From NCBI RefSeq assembly GCF_020882245.1, contig NC_083598.1, positions 25,519,858 to 25,583,857 of the forward strand: a DNA stretch of 64,000 nucleotides, in the 5' to 3' direction. The notes below the pieces were generated by a model, which was given only the letters and a program-made list of their open reading frames with translations, was not told the DNA's origin and ran no database searches. Within the stretch, counting starts at the first letter, position 1, and the number at the start of each line of letters is the position of its first letter. Below are positions 25,189-38,014 of the stretch, in pieces. The position numbers and the translations under genes were made by a program. The DNA comes from Rhopalosiphum padi. Its lineage: Eukaryota > Arthropoda > Insecta > Hemiptera > Aphididae.

Positions 25189-25868
25189 TATTGAATACTT
25201 TTTTGTTTAAATATATTAAAAAAGAAAATGACTTACAACATCCACTGTTGCAGTCTGCTGATGCAACTATGTAATGAGATTAATTTCCCAAATATCTACC
25301 GTATTTATACTATTATACACATCTCGGGATACTCGAATGAAATACTTCATATTTTATCCGTGAGTTTTTCTTAGAAGAATCTATCAAATATTTTCAAGTG
25401 TTTTAATTATAAATAAAAACTAATGTTTTTTTTTTAAATAACTGGTTTTTTACGCTTGTACATTTATCAGGCTTCTGCAAAGTTTTATTACCTAATCTAA
25501 AAAAGACATTGTAAAGTAAATACTTTCATAAATAGGTATTTTATTATCTGATATTAACTTTTTTGTTAGAAATATATTTATGTATGGAAAAATAACAAGG
25601 TACTCTGTAAGATGTTAATAAGTTAACTCACTACGTCTTAATGTACGTGTTATTTTTTTATGTTAGAATATATATATATATATATCTTTAATATTTTAAT
25701 ATACGTAATATAGTAGAATAGTTCAAATATTATTTCATTAAAGTTAAATATAGAGCAAAAAATTAATGATGGATTTTGTATTCATCGTTTTAGATTATTG
25801 AAGTTTGTCAATTTCTCATTGGGAAAGGGGAATAACAATCATATCTCAGAGAACATATACATGATGCC

Positions 25869-26479
25869 CAGGGCTGAACTTAAGGGTCTCAAGGCCTCAA
25901 GGCAGCTACTAAAGAAGGGCCCTTTTAAATATATATTAATAAAAACTGCTTTTAATTTGAATATATTCAACATACTTAGATAAAACAAATATTATACATA
26001 TATCATTATCATAATTATAAAATAAATATTATAAGATTATAATATCATTTTTTATAAACATAAAAGAACAGATTTATAAAAAAAATAATTAACACATTTT
26101 TACACGACGAGCTTTTTGTTCTGCGAAAGTACGTATTACTTCACTGTAGTCCATTCTTTGCATTATACCTTCTGAATCAATGTATAACATGGTGAGTGAA
26201 GTAAGTCTTTTTTCCTCGGTATTTGATCTTAAATCATAAATAATTTTTTTAAGAGCCGAAAATGACCGTTTTGCTGAGCAGTTTGATACAGGGGTACTCA
26301 ACAGCATCTTATAACCAATATTCCTAAAGGTATTTGAATAAATGTCTAAAAAACCGTTTCTAGGATAAATTTATATAGCTTCAGCTACCTTTTTTTCTTT
26401 TGTTGTTTACCTGAGGGCCCCGGGAAGGCAAAGGCTCCTAAGCAGCTGCCTAGTTTGCCTATGAGGAATTTCGGCCCTT
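25869..26479 (-). mobile_element. Internally deleted hAT element (611 bp)
   Basis: The left terminus CAGGGCTGAACTTAAGGG and the right terminus, whose inverse reads AAGGGCCGAAATTCC, are hAT-type inverted repeats. They are flanked by an 8-base duplication with one mismatch: ATGATGCC at 25861-25868 and ATAATGCC at 26480-26487. Subterminal sequence also pairs: AAGGCAGCTACT near the left end, and AGCAGCTGCCT near the right. Eight-base target duplications are diagnostic of hAT. The only coding content is the C-terminal dimerisation region on the minus strand, so it is not self-mobile. Confidence 0.88.
26089..26395 (-). pseudogene. hAT transposase C-terminal dimerisation domain remnant
   Basis: The minus-strand frame reads TPVSNCSAKRSFSALKKI and LTSLTMLYID, which is the hATC dimerisation motif (PVSN-x-x-x-x-RSFS-x-L, then L-x-L-x-x-I). 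Open sequence continues upstream of the first Met, through NIGYKMLL and back to about 26395, with one in-frame stop near 26367. The rest of the transposase, including the catalytic RNase H core and zinc finger, is missing. It resembles the hAT-derived ZMYM1-like proteins that are common in aphid gene sets. Confidence 0.85.
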
Positions 26480-26487
26480 ATAATGCC

Positions 26488-29264
26488 TAAATGTATCACT
26501 GGTTATAACATTGCTGACTTATAAATTATAATATATAAATATTATAAATTATAAATTATAATACCTCTACTATAGGATATAGCCGCCACTGTTCATTTAT
26601 ATATAACGTTTTCTTGTAAACAAAAAATAATTGTTTAATAAACTACACATATGACATAATAATATACAATCAATGATTTAAGAGTCACATTATTAACTAA
26701 AAATTAACTTTTAATGAACACATTTATAAAATAAGAAAAGAATAAAGCTTTATGAGAACTGTAGACTTTGTCAAACGATGTTGCTCTGATATTAAAAATC
26801 AACTTACATTGAAAAGAATGTATTACTCTAATAAATTCTCTAAAATGATTCAAAACATTTTTATGTGTTTTTTTTTTGTCTCAAAAATGTATTACATGCT
26901 AGAGATTAGCATTTTTACAATACAATTTTAGGTATATGTTTTTTTAAATATCGCTATTAAAAGATCGTAGAAAGTATTAAAATTACTAAATATCTCTTAA
27001 ATAAATTAGTAAATAAACAAAAAACATAATAGGTACTTACAATAAAATATATAAAGACATTATTATAATTTATATTATTGTTATAGTTATAATATTATAG
27101 TTTTAAACTATTATAACAATTGTATTCTACATTCACCAAATAATAGTTTAAAATGTTTAAATACTTAATGTCCTCCGTTAACCCTGTTGATATCAATACT
27201 TTTAAGTGCTAATCTAATATATAATTGTATGTGATTTAAAATAATTATTCTGCATTATATTATCGAAATCGAATTGTCCATTATGGCATTATGTATATTA
27301 TATATTTTTATCTCGCAATGCTATTTTAAATAATATTATGCTGTAAATTTAGTTTTATACTCCGTAATCTGTAAATGTATAAATAAACAAATAAGGTTTT
27401 TTATATTATCTTTATTTAAACAATGAATCACAAAGTATAGTAGCTCATTTGAAATATCGATGTTAAAAACTTAAAAAAGTAGATATAGATAAATAGTTTT
27501 ATAGTGATAATGTTATATAATATTTAAATAATAATTAAATTTAATGGATTAATTGTTGTATTATTTTTTAATTTGTTATTTAAAAACATTTCAATTTCAA
27601 AGGTACGGGTAGCCAATTCTTATTATTACCTACTTCTAGATCTCGAAGATCATATTATGATGATATACAATACCTATACAAATACAATACTATTATATAA
27701 AACATTTAATATTTTACTATGTATAGACATTAGATACTAAGTATTAGTACCTAATCAGTATAGTCCTATAAATTATAATATGTTCTCATATCCTCACATA
27801 GTTCATACCTATACTTATATCGTTATATCATTTATACAACTTATACGTATCACGTATGCCATTATGTCAATAAACCTATTTTTTCTAATTAATACTTATG
27901 AGAACGTTATTATGTAGTTATAACATATACCTACCCAGTGCCCAGGTGGGCACCTTGGAACCTTGCTGTTTTGTCGTTGATAACTAACTTAACGCGCAAC
28001 ATCGACAATTTTACGTTCAGAATAATCCATTTTACCTATTACCATTACTAAAATATATATACTCAATGCTATTATTTATGCCTAAAATATTTTTAAAATG
28101 CTGATTCCACACAAGTTTTTATTTATTTATTTATTTTGAATTGAGTTCTTAATATCTATTTTGTATTATACAAAATATTTAAAATATTAATTTTAAACTC
28201 ATTCGATGTCTCAAACTCGTAATAAATGCATCTATATATTAATCGTTAATTACCATTTTATTTAAAATCAAACCATATACTTAACCATTTTTGTTGTGAA
28301 GTGTTATAAAAAAAAATATACCTTTCGTTAAGCCGTATAGAATATACTGTACGTCTACATTTTATATATTTGAAAGATCAAATTTTTCTAATATTAAATG
28401 GGTTGTTTGCAGACGGGTACCTACTGCTCTGTTGTACATATTAGGTGTCATTTCATATAGGTTGTAATTTATTTTACTATTAGTATTTAGTTACTAGAAC
28501 TAGTTGATTTAATTATTGTAATAACGCATAGTTTTTTATACCATATTATATTATTGATATTATATAACTTTTAAATTATACCATCTTACCGTAAAATATA
28601 TAGTGTGAATAGGTTCATACTATGAAATCGAATATGGATAACATCTTAAAACAAATCTACATAGGTACTCGTACTTTTAAAATGCCGTTGTGTAGGTTTA
28701 GAAAATATCAATTATATTTAAAAGTACTCAAGAGTCAAGAATAATGTTTTTTAATTATGAACAAATAATTAACATAGTTATTCATCGTTATAAAATATGT
28801 AATTTTTTCCAAGTTTAAACTTGAAATATTATTATTAAATATTCCAGTATGAACTACTATTATGAGGAACATTGTGTAAGATTTGTTAATACCTAAGCTA
28901 TAAAAATTTAAGTTCCAGACCTCTGGACCCTCCCCCCAGTTACGACTTTGATTATACCTATACCTATAATATTATTTAAGTTTCGGTGCCACTGTCTACA
29001 TTTATTTCAATATTCTACTATTTAAACGATCCGGTGGATTGTAGAAATTCAACAACCGTCATGTAAATCTTCTTCGATGTCACCGTCGGGTCGTCCTTCT
29101 AAAAATTGTGGACATGTACGAGACACAACCTATCATGTATGTGAAGTTTTGAAATTCAAAACTCACATTATTACAAACATATATTATATTTTTACTGTAC
29201 CTACCGTTGCATCAGCATAAAATTGACACAAACTATAATTACAGGAAACTAGAAAAGATAAAGA
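26488..29264. other. AT-rich intergenic sequence, no gene seen
   Basis: Very AT-rich with frequent stops in all frames. I recognise no coding exon, tRNA or other RNA gene here. Confidence 0.5.
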
Positions 29265-29941
29265 CAGTGTTGGGAAAGTTACTTTTAAAAAAGAATTCGT
29301 TCCCGTTCCACGTTCATGTTGTAAAAAAGGAACGCATTCCCATTCCTTTAAATTTATTTTTATACGATTTGAGCAATTGTCAAGGGTGTTTTTTTTTTTG
29401 TGAACAACTTTTTAACCAGAAATAATCGGCTAATTTTTATGTTCAATATTTTTCTGATAATTATTTAATTGAACCCTGCAGATTCGACATTGAAGGTATC
29501 AGCTTTTGAAGTTTTCTGATTTAAAATAGCCAATATAAATATGTAAGGTAGATCTAACAAAAAGTGGCGGAAACATTAAATAGATAAAATAAGTTATGGC
29601 ATATAACTTATTATCGTCAAATTATCATAATAATATATATATAAGTTTAATTATAGTCCGTAGGTCATATAGCTATGATAAAACAATCTATTTTTTTAAA
29701 TTTAATTTATTTCCTATCCTGAAAATGAATTTCATGGCAATTTATTAGTGAGTGACGAAGTGTTACTAAATCACCAATACTAAATTTATATTTTAGAAAA
29801 TATTATTATTAAAAAATATTTTTTTCTCATAATTTGAAGAACGAAAATTTTTGTTCAAGTTCCTCAAAAATAGGAACTTTTTTGCGTTCTTCGTTCCAAT
29901 ATTTGAAAAAGCGCGTTTCAAGCTTCTGGTTCAAGGTACTG
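29265..29941. mobile_element. Candidate degraded hAT-type MITE
   Basis: The left end CAGTGTTGGGAAAGTTAC is a familiar hAT terminus, and the adjoining sequence is rich in CGTTCC-like phrases. About 680 bases on, the opposite orientation (inverse CAGTACCTTGAA, with TTGGAACGAAGAACG) shows the same kind of sequence. The two ends match only loosely and I could not see an 8-base target duplication. The left end is well supported, the right end poorly. The open frame at 29207-29425 crosses this terminus and is not a gene. Confidence 0.5.
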
Positions 29942-30623
29942 ACGGGATACCAGCCAAATTTCTGATATAAGCATCAATGGAGATAAGACAAGGAGATATG
30001 TTATATCTATTACAAAAATGATAAAGAATAAGACATTTTGAAACATAAACCTTTAAGTATATGGAATAAATATAAGAGTAAATATTACTATATAGCTGTA
30101 GAAGAGGTACAATAGTACATATTTTAAAAATTACAGCATAGTAGTATGGTTCAATTCCTATAACAGAAGTATAAATATAATATGATCTATAATATATTTT
30201 TTTCATTAATTTTTGAGTTAAGCACAAGTGCCATAATTTTTACTACATTTCATTACAATAAAGAGGCAGACTATTTTGTTTCGATGGACCAACAATATAT
30301 TTCTGGTATGAGACTAATCACCCTAATTTTACTTCTACTAACACGGCCAAAATCAAATAAAAATTGATGCTTTGATTCTGTTACTCAATTAATTCTATTA
30401 ATGAATTAGTCATATGTTGATGTCTGGAAGTTTGTCTACCATCTCAAAAAAATATGGGCCAAGGCTTCTTCCTAAAAACTCCATCACCATGCCACTGATT
30501 TTCAACACGGTATATAAATGTTTTGCAAATTAATTATTTTAAAAGAAATTACATAATTATTTTTATATTACTTCTTAAACAATAGTTATTAGTTTCCTTA
30601 TTTGTAATTAAATGTAAAATATA

Positions 30624-31839
30624 TTAGCGAGTGACTGTTGCTTCTTTACGTGCAGCATCTTGTAACAACTGTGTATCAACTTCATCTGCTGGTAATTGTA
30701 CATAGCGAACTACTGAACCTCTGATGAAACAGTTCCTTACAGAAGCCTAAAAAATTAACAGTATGAGTTTTATTTCATATTTAAGTAAAATGAATTACCT
30801 ACCATATGTGGGTATTTTTCAGGATCAGTTACACTAATGTCAACGAGTTTGATATTCAAATATTGATCCACAGAATGTAACGTTCCACATATACTAGAAA
30901 ATAAAATTAGTCAGAATCAGATTAAGAACCAAAGCTACCTTGGAGCAATATATGTTTAATACTCCTTATCAATAAGGGGTTATTAAAATAATATTATGTA
31001 TTTAATTATTTTAATTCATATTATATAAATATGTAAAAGATGCAGAAAAATTTCATTTTGCATCTATGCTAATTTAGTCCAGACCATTGGCACGACAAGT
31101 ATATTTTAAACTTTAAGAATTGTATTTAAACAATGACCCGCCCCCTGCCCGCTACAACTTAATAAATAATTTAAAACTGTATGCAAATTAAAATTTTATG
31201 TTATAGGACATATAGATCATTAACAATTTAATATAGGAAAAACACTATGATAATTAATTATATTATATTCATCTATACAAATTTTAATTCTTAAATTAAA
31301 GATACATTTCTAGGGCTAAGTAATTGAATAAGGAAAACGTTCAACATGCCACTGGCTTTGACGTTAAAATAGGTAAACAAACTCATTACTTACCTCAGAT
31401 CATTTTTTAATTCAACGACAACATCCTTCCCAACCAGTGATTTAAAAAATGAGTAGAACAACTGTGAAAAAAACAAATTAAAATTTAATATTGATCTAAT
31501 AAGATTTATTTATATACTTTATACAAGTGTTATACATGTAAGGGTCTTAAAACAATCAATAAATACAATTATACTATAATATTTCATGTAAACTAATAAA
31601 AAATGAAAGCATAGACATTTAGCATTAAAAAACTTTAACGTTGGAAGTCATACTGTGTTTTCGCTACTACCAGTCACATTTAAGCGCATGTAGTTCATCT
31701 GGCAGAAACACATAATATAACTTAAGTGACCGACTCATTAGTGTATTTAAAATAATATAATAAAAATGACATTTTTCGGATCCACAAGACTTTATTAATA
31801 GTATAACTATTTTAAATAAACAAGTAAATCACATACCAT
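30624..31839 (-). CDS. LSM2: U6 snRNA-associated Sm-like protein LSm2
   Basis: Four coding exons on the minus strand: 31837-31839 (the ATG alone), 31394-31461, 30803-30893 and 30624-30746. Phases are consistent, giving 94 residues against 95 in the human protein. The protein reads LFYSFFKSLVGKDVVVELKN at the start, then GTLHSVDQYLNIKL (Sm1 motif) and NCFIRGSVVRYVQLP (Sm2 motif), nearly identical to animal LSm2. LSm2 is a subunit of the nuclear Lsm2-8 ring, which binds the 3' oligo-U of U6 snRNA for splicing, and of the cytoplasmic Lsm1-7 ring, which promotes decapping and 5'-3' mRNA decay. The first exon codes only for methionine and splits from the rest immediately after ATG. The C-terminal KEATVTR tail is the least conserved part. 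The identification is very secure. Confidence 0.97.
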
Positions 31840-34000
31840 TTTTAAAACGAAGTCTAATAACGTGAGTCCACAAAACAACAGTAAACAGTAAACACCGCAC
31901 ACTATATAGATAATATAGGATTAGACGGTTGTAGACATATGGATTATGGAATACAGATAACAAAAAATGACTACAGACAGTTTAGTAAGTTATAGATAGT
32001 AAAGTTTGTTCAACGCACGGAAAATAGATAAAGGAGCAGAAAGAAACTGCCTAAAAAAGTATTGATACTAAAAACTACACTAGCGCTGATTAATATTGTC
32101 TGTACTACACAATCGATACCACTGAATTATCGATAGAACACAATCGATTATTGTTATAACTACTACTATATAACTTTATTATTATATATATTAATATTAT
32201 ATAATATATATACTTGCGAGTTGCGACCTACCTATTATTAGATATTGGTTATTACAATATTACCTAATGTCCTAATAACTAATAAGTAATGGTTAATTGG
32301 TTAACATAGTAATACTGTAATAGTAATATAGAAATAGAACATAAATCCTTATTTTTACGTTTAAAACTGAAATAGGTAAATATTGAATTATATAATTAAA
32401 CCAAATACCAATAGATAAGAATCTAAATATATTTTTATGCAATTTCAAAAAATACATTAGAATATAAGACATAGAAATAGGTATCTACAATAGTACAATT
32501 TGACTTTGACGTTATACATACAACTTTCATCTAAGTCGTAATTTGAACATTTCAGTGCAAATTTTAAAATTTAGGTTAACTAAAAACTTATAATAAAACC
32601 ATTATTTTTTATTACAAATATTTTAATATTTTTGAATATTTGAAATTTGAATTAAAAATGTGTATGATAAAACTATTAAAACTATATAAATCTTTTGTTT
32701 TTTAATTATTCGTGAGTTTGAACAATAAAATGTTTGATGATAATTCTAAAATAGATATCTACATAGTGAATAATTTTCAATTATTTTTTCACTTGAGTTA
32801 CTAGAAACAATTCGAATTTTCTATTAATAGTGTTGGAAGACGGTAGTTAATAGATTCATCTATTAGGTATAAGTAAAATAATTAACATTTTCTTCGTTAA
32901 TTGTAAAAAAATCATTAAAGTTATCCAAAACTCCACAATGTCATCATATCTTGATAAAGTGTACCAACAGAATGATAATGATTTAATAATTAAAATTTTG
33001 GCAAACGAATAACGTCTTTAAAAAATTGTTAGTTTTATTGAATGTGACACCGATAAAGTTAAGTAGCGTGTATCTACCTAAAGTTTACAGTTTGGGATAT
33101 ATCATCGTAATCGAATAGGTACTTGCGAGTAACAATAACAATTTATTGAGCAATCTGTTGTCGATACTTTTAAGTCATTAATTGTCATGTTCATATTTGT
33201 CAAGGCTAAATTTACAAATTTTAAATCTAATTTTTTTTATTTACAATTCGTGAATGGCAGAATTGAGAATAATAATGGATATTGTGATCCTAAACGAGAA
33301 CCAAAATATTATATTTTTTCGGGCGGGTACACTATACATTCAACGCCATCTACGAATAAATAGCTATAAAAATTCTATTAATTTCGATGTTATTAGAACA
33401 ACAAGTAGTAAGTACAAAGTAAAACTTGTTAAAATTGAATATTTAATTTTCACGTAAAAACATGTGAACAGTTAAACATTTGTAGGCATTGTAAGGTCTG
33501 TATCAATAATTTTACACAATTTACTTTTCTATAATTTGTATATTATTCTATATTATATTTTTAATATTACAAGATAGCGCTCTAGTCTATGTACTGATAG
33601 GGCGGAGTAGCAGGGAAGAAACATTTCACCTCCCCACCAACATAAGTAATCGTTAGTAACGATTGGTTACGATATTCGATTATATTTTTATCTATGCACA
33701 GACCAGCAAGCTTAATGTGTTAGAGCATATACACACAAACGCACACACATATATATATATATATTTATTTATATCATTTATTATTATGATTATGTACTGT
33801 GGTGATTGGTCGACTATGTGCGTCATTAAAAAATAAACACAATATTATTATTTTATTATTATCGCGAATAAATGTTGTTGTTTTTTTTTTTTTAAATGTT
33901 TTACAATTACTATTATTGAACAAGTACAATAACATCGACTCGGACTTATCACCGCGGACCGTGGAGTATTAGACCATCAGATATCATATTATTATTGTAA
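31840..34000. other. Region between the divergent LSM2 and F-box genes
   Basis: LSM2 (minus) and the F-box gene (plus) point away from each other, with their start codons 2.7 kb apart. The first few tens to hundreds of bases from 31840 should include the LSM2 5' UTR and promoter. The rest is AT-rich. The frame at 33254-33457 has no domain I recognise. No shared bidirectional promoter is evident at this distance. Confidence 0.5.
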
Positions 34001-34542
34001 ATTGTAATTATATAGCGTTCATTGGGTCGAAAATTAAAACGTCGTAGGTCGTCATCATGATAATAATATTATCTCAACTATTATTACAGAAGATCGAAGA
34101 ATGAGCCAGCTACCTGTAGTCTGTGTAGTGCCAGTTACGTGATCGCGATTTTTTGCATAATAATATGTATGTATTATCACATACACTGTTCGTTGATACG
34201 TGTCCAGGGCGATATTTATATTATTTTATATTTTTATTGTTTCCTCGTAGCCCGACGATTTATTGAAGTACGAAAATTCCAACATCGCCTCAGACGTACG
34301 ATTTCGTTCTCATGTACCTGTCATTTTAATTAAAACCTGAGTGGTACACCATACCAACTCACTAATCGTAACAGGTGAGTAATACGATGTGTACGATTTT
34401 TGGTGCTCATTATTTTAACTATGTATAATAATTTATAGATATCTATTATATTATATTTACTTATGACATGCATGATTGATCCTAACTCATTTAGGTTAGT
34501 CATCTCTTTTCAAAGTCGAGAACGATTTGAATACCTAGCAAT
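34001..34542 (+). promoter_or_regulatory. Probable promoter, 5' UTR and UTR intron of the F-box gene
   Basis: Sequence at about 33.9-34.4 kb is less AT-rich than its surroundings. A strong donor, AACAG|GTGAGT, lies at 34373-34374, upstream of the start codon at 34543. This suggests a 5' non-coding exon ending there and a short intron before the ATG exon. The start of transcription cannot be placed. Confidence 0.4.
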
Positions 34543-37500
34543 ATGGAGAACAGTAACAAGAGACCGTTAGAAGATGGATGTCATTATTTGCAAACAGAAA
34601 CAAAGAAACCTAAAGCGTCTCAGGTCACTTCAATTACATCTCATTCTAAATCTTCTAAGGAAATTATTGGTTTTCAAGATTTATCCGATGATGTTATCAT
34701 GTATTTATTTAAATATTTATCACATGATAATCTTGCTAAAATGGCACTGTAAGAGTAAAAACTTTAAACATAAATTGCAATTACTTAATTTAATTCGGTT
34801 ATTTGTTTTATAGAACATGTCCTAACTTGTTAAGAATTAGTCATGATTGGACTCTATGGAAGAAACCAAGATTTGAAAAGTTTGAAAAATCTATGGAAGA
34901 CATATACTTGAGCTACTTAAAAGAAGATACCAATGAATTGTTTATATCGTGTAATGATGTTCCAAGTCCAGATTATTCAGTTTCTCACAAATTTTTAATA
35001 CAGTTAGAAACAAAATGCCCAGAGTTACAACATTTAACATTAACAAATCAAGTATTTGATGCTGGTGAAGTAAGTTCTTATTTAGCTTATATTTTAATTG
35101 ATTAATACTACTTATAAGTACATTTTGTGTGTAGATAAGTGTAAAGATTTTACATCGAAAATTAAAAACACTGACAATTGATAATACAACTATTGAAAAC
35201 ATTCCAGACAGCTCTTCATATTTATGTGGTATAAACAATGCTTGTCCAGATTTAGAGGTACATTTGTATAATTTTTGTATACTAGATGCATTCTAATTTA
35301 AGAAACTTTTAAATACTTGTTTGTACTTATATAGAGAATTATAATGACAAACAATGATTGGTTTTTACCAAATTGTTTATATGCATTAGCCAAGTTGGAA
35401 CGTTTACACTACTTAAGTCTCGCAGGTTGCAAACAGTTTAAGGACTGTATTCCATATGCAAGTATTACTGCCATAACTGGATTTAAATCTTTACAGGTTA
35501 GTAATGAATGATATTTTGGTTTTAACTTGAGTTCTATAGTGTAATCCTAATGTACTAGGCAAGGATGTAACTAAGAGGGATCAAAAAGTATTGTTGGTTT
35601 ATCTGGGCACAAATGATGTTTTTGTCTTACTTAATTTTTATTCAAGTAAAACAAATATATTTCATATTATATAATTTATATCAAAAGATTGGTGATTTAC
35701 TTAGCCAAATTAAAGTTTATTTGTTGCAGTTTTTTTCAATTTTTTTTATTTTAAAATTTTTAGTTTCACGCTTTTATAAAACTATATAGCATTTTTACTT
35801 TTCACCTTTATATTTAATAGTGAATTCTCTATCAACTTTTGATTTTCTTATGTTTACCTATATTTAAAATGTCATAAAATAGTAGGACTATATTTTTTAT
35901 GAATTTTAATGTTAAAATTGTTATTCTTCATTTAACCGTAAGTGAGTTATAGCTGCTCAAAGTGGTTTGAGCCTCAAACCTCAAACTTTAAGGCTTTAAG
36001 GTATTTTTCCTATAGGTTATTAGTTATTACAGTTGTAAGGCGTTGGTAACTACAGATAAAAAGTTCTCCACTGTTTCAATAGTTGATAGCGAGTTTATTA
36101 CTTATGATTATATGAAATAAGAAGTATTATAAAATCAAAAACCACCCAACTTTGAAAAGCTATATCTCGCTAAAAAATTAACAAAAAATATCAATTTGAA
36201 TGTTAAAATTCATAAAAATATAACCCTATTAATTTAGTACATTTTAAATATAGGTTACCATTTGAAAATAAAAAGTTGATAATAGTTTCACTAATAAATA
36301 AAAGGGTGAAAAAAATTGAAATTTCATACACTTAAAGAAAAGCATGAAACAAAATATTTAAAAAAAAACAAAATGAAAAATAATGCAATACTTGACAAAA
36401 TAATGACTGTTTAATGATAAAAGAATCACTCTATATAAAAAACTAGGACAAAAGCACAATAAGTTATCATAAAAAAAATCAAGTATAAAATACTTCTAAA
36501 AGTAGATAGTTCTTTTTTTAATAAAACATAATTCAGATTATACCAATAGTGATGGAAAATGTAATTTATATTTTTACTAGGAATAAAAATTTAGAAAAAA
36601 AATTAATGTTTTTAATTTTTTATGACATTTTCAAATATTAGTGTCTATTATGTATTACCATATATGGAACTAGATATTTTCATTAGACTGGGCCATTTAC
36701 GAGAGTCATTTTGCCCCTATCATATCCAAAAGAAAGGGTGAAGGGCGATAGGTCACCAATTTTTTTTATTACAGTACAGATGTATAACATAAGTAATTTA
36801 TTTTATTAAATTTAAAATAATATGTTCTTAGCAAATGTATACATTAATACGGAGCCAATTAGCCTGGGCCATGGCCCAGTTGTCCCAGGCTGTAGTTCCA
36901 TCCATGTATATTACTTATTAGTTTATAGGATAAGGGTTTTATAAAATACATTAAATATAAAATAATATATCTGTAATATAACAAGTAGAAAACCGAAGGG
37001 TATTAGTTTATTGTTTAGTTATACTGTAAAACAATTTTATACATTACTTTACCAGTTAATTAATTTACTATAAAATATTTTTTACCTATTGATTTATTTT
37101 AATTTTTAGACACTCGATTTGCGTTTTACTCCAGTAAGTGATCATGAACTTGTATGTTTTCAAAGATTAACAACTTTGAAAAATGTTCTTTTGGAAAGTC
37201 CTACCTATATGAATCATGAAAGAGATGCAACAATTACTGATTTGGGTTTGGCAGGATTCTGTACTGCTACCTTTGAATTCCATTATCCATACATACAAAT
37301 TTTGATTGATAGACGTGGTGGAGTGAACTTGAGAAGAGTTCATGAAAGGTAACTTAAATCAATAATACATTATAATACAAATATTTGAATATAAAAGCTC
37401 ATTTATATTTTTATTTCTATATCATATTTTTTACTTTAATTTCTATTTATTATATAAATCAAACTAAAAATTTAAAACATGTATATACAAGTTATAAAAA

Positions 37501-37994
37501 TATTTTGTTTTATTTACCTATTAAGTAATTGTTGTATTATACTGTTACAAAAAAATTATAATGTTGGTGGTTTTACATCAAAAAAATGTTTTTATTGGGT
37601 CATATTACATTGTAATAGTAAGTAATTAAATAAAATATATCTAATGTATCTATATTGGATTTGAATAACTTGAAATACATTGTTTAGTTTACATTTTTAC
37701 AATTAAATTCAATAGGTTGTAATAATAAATATTATATTCAATATGTTACTGTTAAATGTTGATAATAAAAAGTTTATTTTATACCTTTTTTTTTTTAGGA
37801 ATGGCAATGTTGATAGATGTAGTATTGAAACTTTATATGTACGCAATTATCCAAAAGTAACTGACGCATTTTTGAAAACTGCCGTCAGAACCTGTCCATA
37901 CCTGAAATCTTTAGATATAACTGGCTCATGTTGTACTGCAGAGGAGATTGAATATTATAAAGCAAACAGACCTAGTACAAAGGTAATATGCTAA
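34543..37994 (+). CDS. F-box protein with leucine-rich-repeat-like segments
   Basis: Six exons: 34543-34748, 34814-35069, 35135-35257, 35335-35496, 37110-37348, 37799-37994. All junctions are GT-AG and phase-consistent, giving 393 residues. An F-box lies at about residues 45-89: FQDLSDDVIMYLFKYLS, then the CPNLLRIS and W-x-x-LW features. After it come leucine-rich-repeat-like segments: CPELQHLTLTNQ, LKTLTIDN, LERLHYLSLAGCKQF, LQTLDLRFT, IETLYVRNYPKVTD, and CPYLKSLDITGSC. The N-terminus has a basic KKPK stretch that could be a nuclear localisation signal. F-box/LRR proteins bind Skp1 through the F-box and choose substrates for SCF ubiquitin ligases through the repeats. I do not recognise a specific orthologue, so no symbol is given. 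The last exon runs through an alternative donor-like AAG|GTAATA to a stop at 37992-37994. Confidence 0.88.
35497..37109 (+). other. Large intron 4 of the F-box gene
   Basis: A 1.6 kb AT-rich intron, while three of the other four introns are under 100 bases. A phrase near 36849-36892 (GCCTGGGCCATGGCCCAG) is a local GC palindrome of the sort found at transposon ends, but I could not define an element. Confidence 0.5.
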
Positions 37995-38008
37995 AAAGAC
38001 TGAGAAAT

Positions 38009-38014
38009 AATAAA
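38009..38014 (+). terminator. Candidate poly(A) signal of the F-box gene
   Basis: A canonical AATAAA 15 bases after the stop codon. It is very close, which would give a very short 3' UTR. Other AT-rich variants lie downstream, so usage is uncertain. Confidence 0.4.

Noticed and set aside
29207..29425. A 72-residue open frame rich in Lys
   Set aside because: It runs across a hAT terminus (29265) and the G/C phrases inside it are terminal repeat sequence.
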